NCBI RefSeq assembly: GCF_030269905.1
Contig: NZ_BSVC01000005.1
Location: 124,001 to 188,000 of the forward strand
Direction: 5' to 3'
DNA length: 64,000 nt
Source of the DNA: Pelosinus sp. IPA-1
GTDB taxonomy: Bacteria; Bacillota; Negativicutes; DSM-13327
The notes below the pieces were generated by a model. The model had not been told where the DNA came from, ran no database searches, and was given only the letters and a program-made list of their open reading frames with translations. Positions 7,326 to 15,247 of this stretch are shown piece after piece (position 1 is the first letter of the stretch; every line of letters begins with the position of its first letter). Both the position numbers and the translations under genes were made by a program.

Positions 7326-9359
7326 CTAATTTGCAGGAGTTTCTTTCTTAGGAAGCATGCCCCTAAAAGTCTCCTCCAAGTTAATCCAATCAAATTCATG
7401 TGAGATAAATGATTTTGCGCTTTCTGTTACCTTATCTAGATAATAACCAAATTTTATGATTCCATTTGCACCATAAGGAGCATTACTAAGACCACCGCTA
7501 ATCACCTGCTTAATTGAATATGCACCTATAACCACCTGTGTAACATTATAAATCTGCTCGCCCCATAGCAGTTTCAAAGCATTCCACTCCCCATTTTCAT
7601 TTCCACGTAATCCACCATGCACCCTTGTCAATCCTGCAACCATACTATTCACACCATCAGCATATACATATCCCCCCGCAACAGCGAAGGAAGCACAAGG
7701 GACTGCTGCAAGTCCACGTGAAATCATGGCTCCTGATACACCAATTCGAACCATCCCAAGTCCCAACTCCCTCTGAAAATAACCACCTCCAGCTTGTACA
7801 CCACCCAAAAATACTTCTTTCCATTGTATATTATTCCACCATGTCGCTATAGCACCTTTGGCTGCCTTCCATAACTCACCGAAATCTATCGCCTTGCGGC
7901 CCGCAGCTTCTGGTTGACCCAATTTTTGTTCCGCCAACGAAAACTCCATCTCATCTGTGCACTCAATAATAGTTTTCATATCACTAAAATGCACTTCATT
8001 TTCCAATGAGATGCCGCCCATAGGTGTAGCTATACAAATTTGATTAGGAGAATTCATTATCACTTTTTGCTTAGAATCAATCACAATCTCATCTTGTGCC
8101 GACAGAACAATCCCTTTATGACTGGAGATTTTTACGCCTTCTTCATCGTCAAAGGTGAGTATCAGATCATTGCGGCCTGCGGTAAAGTAGATGCCGCCCG
8201 GTGCTAGTTTCATTTCTTGACCATATTCGGTACCAAGGTAGCGGGTACTCGGATCGCTTGTTTTTTTGCAGTCACCGCCGTTGGTTCTGGCACTGCCTGT
8301 GATGATGGCATTTTGCTCTTTGAGTCCCGGTATGTATAGGCTGGCTGTGGTCCCCAGCTGAGGCATGAGATACATCATGTCCGTAGTAGGCGGTACGAAG
8401 GGATACCAATAAGCAGTGTCTTGCTCTTGTTCCTGGTCTATGGCTAGGTGTAGCTTGATTTCTTGGTTTTGCAATTCCAGTACAGTGCCTTCTAGGCTGA
8501 TTCCCTGGATTTTTTCATTGCGGATCGGATTTTGCCGTAATGTCATATATCTGACCAGCTTAGAACGATAGACCAGTATACCATCTTTCAGTTCAATAGT
8601 AACGGCGCCTACATATAGTTCATTACCCTGAAAGGTTACCTGATCGCCTATAGTAAGTTCATCATATGTCTCTACTTCATAATAGGCATATTCATTACAA
8701 ATGAGACCAGGTTTATAATCTGATTCCACATCAGTATTAAAGGCAGCAATATCCTTGCCACTTAAATACCTAATATCATTAGGCAGTGATTTTGCGCCTC
8801 CAGATGGGTAGCCAAAAGAAAAAACCACCTCATCTAAAGTGACATTCGGCACCAAGACATCCTCCTGAAGGGAAGCTAAACGCCTTATGAACTGCCAGTC
8901 GGTTTCCTTGTACTGAATCAAAGGGCCATCAATTGTTACCGTTTCAGCCGTCAGTTCAAAGCTCTTTTCCGGATAACCTTCCATAATTTTGGCTACTATA
9001 TCGCTATAGGCAAGACTGGTATCTTGGAATGAACGGCTTTTCTCTTCCCGATCTAACACCGATGATTCTGACAAAAAATCAACCGTAAGTATATATAATC
9101 CACCGCTAATGCTTACCTTTACATCTTTGAGACGGCCTTTAAACAACCAGCTTTTATTGCCATCATCTTCGGTATATACTTCGATCTTGTCATCTACTAT
9201 TTCTTGCAGACCGATCTGGCTGGCATCGGATTCATTTACCAGCGCGCTTACGCGCAGTTCGGCATGCTGGTTGAAGGTTTTCTTGATAGAAAGGTCATAT
9301 ATTGTCTGAATTTCCCAGGGACTGATCATTTTTATTTTATCATAGGTTATGGCTGACAT
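7326..9359 (-). CDS. Evolved VgrG-like spike protein with C-terminal extension
   Basis: A 677-residue protein. Residues 1-290 match the phage late-control gpD/gp27-like domain, including QYKETDWQFIRRLASLQEDV, a hallmark of VgrG. An OB-fold/gp5-like part follows (EGTVLELQNQEIKLHLAI; YLMPQLGTTASLYIPG). Residues 380-480 form a needle with repeated strands (DDEEGVKISSHKGIVL). The last 196 residues (about 482-677, genome 7326-7916) are absent from the other VgrG of this locus. They are Gly/Ala-rich with hydrophobic stretches (GMVRIGVSGAMISRGL, SFAVAGGYVYADGVNSMVAG), suggesting a membrane-active effector domain. It follows the PAAR-like gene and precedes a small membrane protein. Confidence 0.85.
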   Translation of the reverse strand: MSAITYDKIKMISPWEIQTIYDLSIKKTFNQHAELRVSALVNESDASQIGLQEIVDDKIEVYTEDDGNKSWLFKGRLKDVKVSISGGLYILTVDFLSESSVLDREEKSRSFQDTSLAYSDIVAKIMEGYPEKSFELTAETVTIDGPLIQYKETDWQFIRRLASLQEDVLVPNVTLDEVVFSFGYPSGGAKSLPNDIRYLSGKDIAAFNTDVESDYKPGLICNEYAYYEVETYDELTIGDQVTFQGNELYVGAVTIELKDGILVYRSKLVRYMTLRQNPIRNEKIQGISLEGTVLELQNQEIKLHLAIDQEQEQDTAYWYPFVPPTTDMMYLMPQLGTTASLYIPGLKEQNAIITGSARTNGGDCKKTSDPSTRYLGTEYGQEMKLAPGGIYFTAGRNDLILTFDDEEGVKISSHKGIVLSAQDEIVIDSKQKVIMNSPNQICIATPMGGISLENEVHFSDMKTIIECTDEMEFSLAEQKLGQPEAAGRKAIDFGELWKAAKGAIATWWNNIQWKEVFLGGVQAGGGYFQRELGLGMVRIGVSGAMISRGLAAVPCASFAVAGGYVYADGVNSMVAGLTRVHGGLRGNENGEWNALKLLWGEQIYNVTQVVIGAYSIKQVISGGLSNAPYGANGIIKFGYYLDKVTESAKSFISHEFDWINLEETFRGMLPKKETPAN

Positions 9360-9401
9360 CTATGCTCACCGCCATTTTCTTGTTTTTTACCGTTAAAAGG
9401 G

Positions 9402-9731
9402 TTATCCTTTTTGCCCATCATTAAGTATTGTAATTGCTCCGCCGATCGTACAGCTAAGTACCGATTTAGCCAGCAATGCCGGATGACCTTTGAGGATTGT
9501 TGTATCCTTTGCGTCTTCCCATTTTGGCGCCAAAGCCAATACACACGCTTTTTTTATTTTGTCGCATTTGCCAAAAGGCAGTACATTACTATAAGGAACA
9601 CAGTCGTGATCATTTAATACTGCCTTGTCATTGACATACATACCATGGCTTTTAGGCAGATTTAAATTACAAGTGGTGCCACCATTGCTGCATTTGACCT
9701 TAGCTCCTCTGACGACATATTTGGTATCCAT
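9402..9731 (-). CDS. PAAR-like protein (DUF4280)
   Basis: A 109-residue protein matching the DUF4280 PAAR-like family: VVRGAKVKCSNGGTTCNLNLP near the N-terminus, VLPFGKC in the middle and LSCTIGGAITIL near the end. PAAR proteins cap the VgrG spike and carry cysteines and small strands that form a sharp cone. No effector domain is fused. It lies directly upstream of the evolved VgrG on the same strand, as expected for a spike-tip pair. DUF4280 is common in injection-system and LysM-type loci of Firmicutes. Confidence 0.85.
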   Translation of the reverse strand: MDTKYVVRGAKVKCSNGGTTCNLNLPKSHGMYVNDKAVLNDHDCVPYSNVLPFGKCDKIKKACVLALAPKWEDAKDTTILKGHPALLAKSVLSCTIGGAITILNDGQKG

Positions 9732-9751
9732 TTTGGGTCAGCTCCTTTTCT

Positions 9752-10276
9752 TTAATCCAATTCTACCCGAACCATTTTTATCCCCCGCAAGTTCCGCCGT
9801 AACATACTTTCGGCAGCATCGAGACGGGCTATTATTATGTTTTCAAAATCGTGCTGTACTTTGAAAATCGCCTTACGACCTAGTAGAGATTGTTTGAGTA
9901 CTAGCTTTCTAACATTCTTTTTATCAGGCGTCATGACACTTTGCTCTGATAGACAATCTACAGGCGCAAAGATCGGCAAATGATAGGTATTTACTAGACC
10001 TTTTTCGGAATTGGCAACAATGACTATCTTGTATTTCAGCTTTGGCACGTATAGGCCGAAGACTTCCTTGAGCTGGCTTGATACCAAGAATAGCTGCCTG
10101 TCTAATATATCTATGAACTCTGGATAATCTGTGCCATCAAGGCGAAAGACGGTTACATCTTCTATACGATCTGCTTCTTCAGGCGTAACATATCGCCTGT
10201 CAATTTGCTTTATTGCATCAGGAATGACTACCGCTTCCAAACACTCCGGATCTTGTTTGATGCGAAAATACTCCAT
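9752..10276 (-). CDS. Uncharacterised injection-locus protein, possibly Imm11-like
   Basis: A 174-residue soluble protein without signal or membrane segments. It has alternating strands and helices (VTVFRLDGTDYPEFIDILDRQLFLVSSQLKEVF) and a basic C-terminus. The pattern of a short target stretch followed by 'D-x-Q/E-FLVS-x-LKE' recalls Imm11/DUF1629-type immunity or accessory proteins, but the match is weak. It sits between a 197-residue unknown and the PAAR-like gene. An adaptor or chaperone for spike loading, or an immunity role, would both fit. Confidence 0.5.
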   Translation of the reverse strand: MEYFRIKQDPECLEAVVIPDAIKQIDRRYVTPEEADRIEDVTVFRLDGTDYPEFIDILDRQLFLVSSQLKEVFGLYVPKLKYKIVIVANSEKGLVNTYHLPIFAPVDCLSEQSVMTPDKKNVRKLVLKQSLLGRKAIFKVQHDFENIIIARLDAAESMLRRNLRGIKMVRVELD

Positions 10277-10315
10277 GATTTTACTCCCTTTTTACATAAT
10301 CTTAGAAACAACTGT

Positions 10316-10909
10316 TTACATTTCTTTGCACTCTGATGCTTCTTCATATAGCAGCATGATTTTATCTTTATAATCACCCATTAGGATTTTGAATTCCGGT
10401 ACTTTGGACAAGGCTCTATATTCCGGTGTCTTAACAGCTTCATCAATTAGTAATTTCGTGCACAGCATTGCTACCTGATGATACTGCTCCGCCATATCTA
10501 GTTTGATTGCATTTAGCTGTCGAGTGCGGATTTTGTTTTTATATATGCTGGAATGGACAGCCTTTTCTAGTTGAGCCATCCGGGCCTGAAAGTACTGCCA
10601 GACAAAATCGATTTCAAAGCAGCCTGAACATTCTGTCCTGTCTAAATAGAATTTTTCATCATACATATCCATGCGATATTGAAAGCAATCCTCCAGAATG
10701 TTTGTTCTGAGAAAAGATATACAAAGATAGGCCGCAGGGCCTTTACATCCGACTTGTTGTTGCCTACTAGCTTGGTGGCATATTTGTCTGATAGCAGCTG
10801 ATAAACTTTCTGTAATAGTTTCTTGGTTCTTAGGAAATTCTTGCTGCATAACTGGTACATCTTCTTCCAGCCAGTTTGCAGACTGTTGTTCTATAAATTT
10901 CTGCATCAT
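10316..10909 (-). CDS. Uncharacterised injection-locus protein
   Basis: A 197-residue soluble protein. I see no known family. It is rich in helices and has several cysteines (QICHQASRQQQVGCKGP, TECSGCFEI, MLCTKLLI). The start overlaps the stop of the plain VgrG by four bases (ATGA), so the two are translationally coupled. Its place directly after a VgrG suggests a VgrG accessory or effector-loading protein. Confidence 0.55.
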   Translation of the reverse strand: MMQKFIEQQSANWLEEDVPVMQQEFPKNQETITESLSAAIRQICHQASRQQQVGCKGPAAYLCISFLRTNILEDCFQYRMDMYDEKFYLDRTECSGCFEIDFVWQYFQARMAQLEKAVHSSIYKNKIRTRQLNAIKLDMAEQYHQVAMLCTKLLIDEAVKTPEYRALSKVPEFKILMGDYKDKIMLLYEEASECKEM

Positions 10910-12447
10910 GGCTGTATTTTCACTTTGTTCCCTTTAATATTAATATCTTTCTGTATGTTTATCTCGCTGCCGCCTTGTTTGAGACTAATTTCGTTTTTGC
11001 CGTTTACCAGTACCTTACTAGTTTTACTGGTTATTTCTATATCTTGATCCGCTTCCAGGATAATTTTTTTGTCACTCTTGATACTTACACCGCCTTCATC
11101 GGTAAGGGTCATCAAGAGATTGCCGTTGGCAATAATCTGAATACCACCGGGAGTTAGGATTACTTGTTTACCATATACTGTACTGATAATTTTGGTGTCA
11201 GGGTCTTCTCTTTTTCCTCGTTTGGAGGGGGTGAGGTTGACGGAGCTGGCTGCTACAGACTCTTCTTCTTTGACACTAGGAAAGTAGATTCTTACATTAT
11301 CCCCTACCTCCGGCATGCAATACCAGCCGCTGCCATCTGGCGAGGAGTATACTGTGGTATAGGGGAAATACCAAGTTGAGCCGTCATCCCATTCGTCATC
11401 GATTTCAGTAATATGTACTTGTACTTGATCATTTGTTACTACTTTGATGATACCACGCAAGGAAATTCCCGCTATTTTGGTGTTATATAGATCGTCCTGC
11501 ATCAACCCTTGCTGGGTGGTCAGGGTATAGGTGCTGTTGATAGCGCCTTTTTCCATTATGGTATGAATATTTTTAACATACCAAGTCAGTCCCAGGAAGG
11601 TTACTTTCTGTCCCAGCTGCAGCAGATCTAAGGATTGGGCGTCACAATAGGTAAAGTCATTTTCACTAAGGGCTACACCACTATTTTTGCGGCAGTTGCT
11701 GCTGGCTGTTGCATAAGCCGCCGTATCCCGCCAGACTCGATAGGAAGATACGTTAAACTCTGGCCCTGCTTTCTTATTATCGCTGCTTTCCTCCTCATTC
11801 TCTTCTTTCTGAGGCGGCATACCGAAATAGACTTTGGGACTATCAAATGTAATGTCTGGTATCAGTCCAATGTTAAAATCTGATGCAAAGCGTTTTAGAA
11901 ATTGCCAATCTGTCTCTTGATACTGAATTAGCATACATTCAGTGATCGCTTCTTCATACTTTTCTTCAGCAGTCACTACGTCACCTTGGGCATTTGGCAC
12001 ATATTCACGAGCTAGAGAATTAATCCTGTCAAAGAGATAGCTATATGGCTCCCCATTACGCTGGAACGAGCGGTTGAGTTTCTTGACATCTAGTAGATAA
12101 CTAAAGCTAATGGCCTCAATGTTTAAATGCTTCACATCTGCCATTGTCCACTGCTTTATACTCGTCACTACACCTTGGAAAAGAATGTTTTCCTTACCTG
12201 TATTGTCAATGTATTTTAGCGTTACTGGGGTATTCTGGTCGGTGGTTTGCACATAGTCTTTATTTTCTGTATTGGCGTCATCCTTTGGTAGTATACCGCT
12301 GATAAAAAGGGTAGCGTGTTCATTAATACCTTGGGTAATTTTCAGGTCTAATATATCTTTGAATTTATACTTGCTAAACACTAACTGGTACCAGTTAATG
12401 GCTTTGCCTTCAGAGGGCGCTGGCTTCTTTTTTTGATCTTCACTCAT
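10906..12447 (-). CDS. VgrG-like spike protein without effector extension
   Basis: A 513-residue gpD/VgrG-type protein. It has the same core as the 677-residue paralogue: an N-terminal gpD barrel, QYQETDWQFLKRFASDFNIG, an OB-like part (ISLRGIIKVVTNDQVQVHI; MPEVGDNVRIYFPS) and a C-terminal needle of repeating strands (GGVSIKSDKKIILEADQDIEITSKT). It ends with the needle at VKIQP and has no extra domain. An acidic insert (KEENEEESSDNKK) lies near residue 210. It overlaps the upstream DcrB-like gene by one base (TAATG) and the downstream gene by four, so it is part of one operon. Confidence 0.85.
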   Translation of the reverse strand: MSEDQKKKPAPSEGKAINWYQLVFSKYKFKDILDLKITQGINEHATLFISGILPKDDANTENKDYVQTTDQNTPVTLKYIDNTGKENILFQGVVTSIKQWTMADVKHLNIEAISFSYLLDVKKLNRSFQRNGEPYSYLFDRINSLAREYVPNAQGDVVTAEEKYEEAITECMLIQYQETDWQFLKRFASDFNIGLIPDITFDSPKVYFGMPPQKEENEEESSDNKKAGPEFNVSSYRVWRDTAAYATASSNCRKNSGVALSENDFTYCDAQSLDLLQLGQKVTFLGLTWYVKNIHTIMEKGAINSTYTLTTQQGLMQDDLYNTKIAGISLRGIIKVVTNDQVQVHITEIDDEWDDGSTWYFPYTTVYSSPDGSGWYCMPEVGDNVRIYFPSVKEEESVAASSVNLTPSKRGKREDPDTKIISTVYGKQVILTPGGIQIIANGNLLMTLTDEGGVSIKSDKKIILEADQDIEITSKTSKVLVNGKNEISLKQGGSEINIQKDINIKGNKVKIQP

Positions 12448-13079
12448 TATTTTAGCCCTCCTACTGCTGGGATCTCTTGCCCTGATTCCAATGTCTTAGG
12501 AGCGAATCGCACAGATTGCATGATTTGACGGGCTATGAGCCGCCAAGCCATATGTTCACTGTATGGGCAGTTAAAGACTATCATCACAATGTTATGATTC
12601 ATTTCAACAAAGAACATTAGATTAAAGAGGGAGTCATCAAGAGTCGGACTTTTGAATTCAAAAAATCCTATGGTTTTTTCTTCGATTGTTTCCGCGCCTT
12701 CTTCCATGAACAGATAGGAGGGATTCAATTTTTGAAGGATTGACTTAATTCCCTCCTTCACTTCTGGGATGTGTTCATCCTCAATGTTATTAGGAATTAG
12801 GTTCAAGGTAATGTTAATACTGCCAGTTAAGTCCGTTTGGATAATCTGCGGGCGGTCACTAGAAGGGTATTTCATTGCCGCCAGTTCAGCGGGCATATCT
12901 ACAAAGCTTGTGGGAATATGTAGTGTTAGCTTATCTTCGAAAAAGCTTACTTCGTGAAATTCATAGTGTTCATCGTTAATGGTTACACCTTCATAAATAT
13001 TTTGGCTGCTCCATTCTTCCTGCTCCTCGACCTGATTGATCATATAACGAATTTCTTCGTCCATGTGTTCATTAGGCAT
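12447..13079 (-). CDS. DcrB/DUF1795 (EagR-like) protein
   Basis: A 210-residue protein. From about residue 35 it matches the DcrB/DUF1795 fold: YEFHEVSFFEDKLTLHIPTSF, ITLNLIPNNI, IGFFEFKSPTLDD and a final WRLIARQIMQSVRF. In Proteobacterial T6SS loci, DUF1795 EagR proteins are chaperones that shield transmembrane parts of PAAR or Rhs effectors before loading on VgrG. The gene immediately precedes a VgrG here, and the other VgrG has hydrophobic tip segments, so the same role is plausible. The N-terminal 30 residues are acidic. There is no signal peptide, which argues for a cytoplasmic protein. Confidence 0.7.
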   Translation of the reverse strand: MPNEHMDEEIRYMINQVEEQEEWSSQNIYEGVTINDEHYEFHEVSFFEDKLTLHIPTSFVDMPAELAAMKYPSSDRPQIIQTDLTGSINITLNLIPNNIEDEHIPEVKEGIKSILQKLNPSYLFMEEGAETIEEKTIGFFEFKSPTLDDSLFNLMFFVEMNHNIVMIVFNCPYSEHMAWRLIARQIMQSVRFAPKTLESGQEIPAVGGLK

Positions 13080-13189
13080 GGGTTTACCTCCTCACTTTTG
13101 TGGTCCTGTATAACGTCTCTTTAATAACCAAGTTTATACACTAGAGAAATTTAGCTTTACATATATTTTTTTGTCTTTCTTTTTATTAC

Positions 13190-13681
13190 TTATTTAAAAT
13201 TAAGCTTAACCTCTACCTTTTTCTGTTCTGCCAAGGCATTTAGGTCATCTCTGTATTCTTTCGTAAGTTTAATGACTTCTTGTTGTCTTTTCATAATGTT
13301 ATTGAACTGTTCTTTAGAAGGGTTCTTTAAGTTCATGAATTTATTCAGGTCATTTAAGGTCTCTACGGTAATATCCATTACCTTGATGTTTTTATCATGA
13401 ATATCCTGTACTTCCTTGGTTTTTGGTTTGTAGTTCTTTTGTTTATCGGCAATGGCTGTCAATTTTTGCGCTCCATCGCTGATGATTTTTTGTGCCTCTT
13501 CTTTACTGGAAGCACTGCTTGCATTTCCCATAAAATCTAAGGAAAAGTCCTGGGCTTCTTTTTCGACACTACTTTCAAAAGTCATATAGGCTTCTAGGTC
13601 ACTTTTGACTGGATCGCCAAAACATCCTGTACAGATAACTAGTAATGCTATTGCTAATATTGCTATTAATTTTTTCTTCAT
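13190..13681 (-). CDS. Lipoprotein, helical, injection-locus associated
   Basis: A 163-residue protein with a lipoprotein signal (MKKKLIAILAIALLVICTGC, cleavage before Cys20). The rest is a helical bundle rich in Lys, Glu and Gln (EAQKIISDGAQKLTAIADKQ), with no recognised family. It is in the same orientation and operon range as the VgrG module. In canonical T6SS a lipoprotein (TssJ) anchors the membrane complex. This protein does not resemble TssJ in sequence and is only a positional analogue. The ends have clear gaps (about 110 and 60 bases). Confidence 0.65.
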   Translation of the reverse strand: MKKKLIAILAIALLVICTGCFGDPVKSDLEAYMTFESSVEKEAQDFSLDFMGNASSASSKEEAQKIISDGAQKLTAIADKQKNYKPKTKEVQDIHDKNIKVMDITVETLNDLNKFMNLKNPSKEQFNNIMKRQQEVIKLTKEYRDDLNALAEQKKVEVKLNFK

Positions 13682-13743
13682 TTCTTTCTGCCTCCGTTTG
13701 TGCTAAATTCTCTAGTCTATAAACTTGGTTATATTCACTCTTG

Positions 13744-14415
13744 CTATTCTTGTTCTGGCTGAAGATCGTTACCTATAATTGGAACAATTTCTGTTCTCTT
13801 ATTTCTGTCTATCTTTTTTAGCAAAGACGTTGCTTTTATGGCTCGAATACTCATATACAACATAAGAAAGGCCAACAATACATTGCTACCCCCATAATCA
13901 GTTACTTTAAGCATGTTTAATGCCGTCACTAATAGACTCGCCACTGATATTAACATTAACGCAACAGCACAAATTCTGCTCTTATATTTCTGCAATAGAA
14001 AACCAAGCAATAGGTATACCATGCAATCTGCAATCATACCATAGGCTTGTAAAATTATGGCACCTAATACAAACTGCAATGCCGCCAAAACATAACACCC
14101 TTTGGCGGTTTCCTTAATAACCAAAACGGCATCTTCATAAGTTTCGATTTTAGATTGCAACGCCCCGCTGCCATACGTTTTTTTCGTATGTAAAAAGGCT
14201 CCTTTAGAAGAGTAATATATTGAGATGAGTCCTGGAATAATCGTAGCAATGGTAATTGTAAAAAATCCAATTTTCACTAAAGTAGAAAGTTTATTAAAAT
14301 TTTTATGAAAAATATCAAAATAAGAACCATACATCCAAAACAGAGCAATGCCTAAAAAAAATGCCCCCAACATGATAAAGCCCTTATTTCGTAATTTTTT
14401 CGCTTGTTCTTCCAT
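13744..14415 (-). CDS. Multi-pass membrane protein
   Basis: A 223-residue protein with six or so hydrophobic segments: FIMLGAFFLGIALFWMYGSY, IGFFTITIATIIPGLISIYY, YVLAALQFVLGAIILQAYGM, CMVYLLLGFLL, ICAVALMLISVASLLV and NVLLAFLMLYMSI. Both ends are polar and it has no recognised catalytic motif. It lies between the lipoprotein and a baseplate-like gene. It could be part of the membrane platform that replaces TssL/TssM in this system, but that is inference from place and topology. Confidence 0.6.
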   Translation of the reverse strand: MEEQAKKLRNKGFIMLGAFFLGIALFWMYGSYFDIFHKNFNKLSTLVKIGFFTITIATIIPGLISIYYSSKGAFLHTKKTYGSGALQSKIETYEDAVLVIKETAKGCYVLAALQFVLGAIILQAYGMIADCMVYLLLGFLLQKYKSRICAVALMLISVASLLVTALNMLKVTDYGGSNVLLAFLMLYMSIRAIKATSLLKKIDRNKRTEIVPIIGNDLQPEQE

Positions 14416-14448
14416 TCTTTTCTCCTTTTAATTTGAATCAGTTATATA

Positions 14449-15225
14449 TTAATCCACTAGTATCTTACGCCCACCGTTTCTTCCTGTTGTGGTTGCCATA
14501 TCTTTGCCTAGGCGAATGTCACTTAGGATTTTAGCTAGGTGGCGGTGAATGTCTTGGTTGGTACTGTCTTTGGCGATGATGCCTAACCTTGCAGAGGTAT
14601 AGGCGGTGATCAAGCTGCGCGCCACAGGTTCGCCCTGTGCACATTGACTGATAAAGGCATAGTCAAAAGAATGCACGGGACGTCCCGCTAGGGCTTCGGT
14701 GGCAAAACGTCGAGTCAGTATAGGGGAAAGCGTGCTTTCATAGGGTGCGGCACAAGGTACGCTTATGATGTTAATGGTATCGTATTCGGTAGAATAGTCC
14801 GTAAAGTCCTGATATTCATCCCGCAGCCTGGCACCTAGTTTTAGTTTGAATCGACACAATTCCAATTCATTTTCGGTGACTTTTAGGCTGGGAGTGATGA
14901 GGATATCCCCGCTAGATAGGATATAGTCACCGTTCTCTTTTTCTTTAGTAAAGTTAACTTTGACCAGCATATCTTGTCCGGTAGCCGTATAGGGTACAGA
15001 GGCAGTCTGGCTTAGGTTATAGAGTTTGCCCTGGTGGCGAACCAGGCCGGGGGCTATGTTGATGGTCTCACTATTGACCTGCAGAGTGCAACCTGCCAGA
15101 AGCCCATCGCTGTAGTGGCTGTAGAGGATATTTATATAATCTCGGGGATAGTCCCGCAGTTCGTTGAGCATGTCATTTTTCAACACCCGTCCAGGGGTGA
15201 ATTTTGGGAATTTATCTAGAAACAT
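14449..15225 (-). CDS. Baseplate-like protein of the injection system
   Basis: A 258-residue soluble protein. The N-terminus (FLDKFPKFTPGRVLKNDMLNEL) and the strands GLLAGCTLQVNSETINIAPG and GKLYNLSQTASVPYTATG resemble phage baseplate or tail-fibre connector proteins that start with 'plug' strands. No named family is certain. The C-terminal half is helical and ends with a basic GRNGGRKI. It follows the Hsp70-like gene by 22 bases on the same strand. A role as wedge, TssK-type adaptor or fibre anchor would fit; I cannot choose among them. Confidence 0.5.
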   Translation of the reverse strand: MFLDKFPKFTPGRVLKNDMLNELRDYPRDYINILYSHYSDGLLAGCTLQVNSETINIAPGLVRHQGKLYNLSQTASVPYTATGQDMLVKVNFTKEKENGDYILSSGDILITPSLKVTENELELCRFKLKLGARLRDEYQDFTDYSTEYDTINIISVPCAAPYESTLSPILTRRFATEALAGRPVHSFDYAFISQCAQGEPVARSLITAYTSARLGIIAKDSTNQDIHRHLAKILSDIRLGKDMATTTGRNGGRKILVD

Positions 15226-15247
15226 GTTGTATATACTCCTTAAGGCT

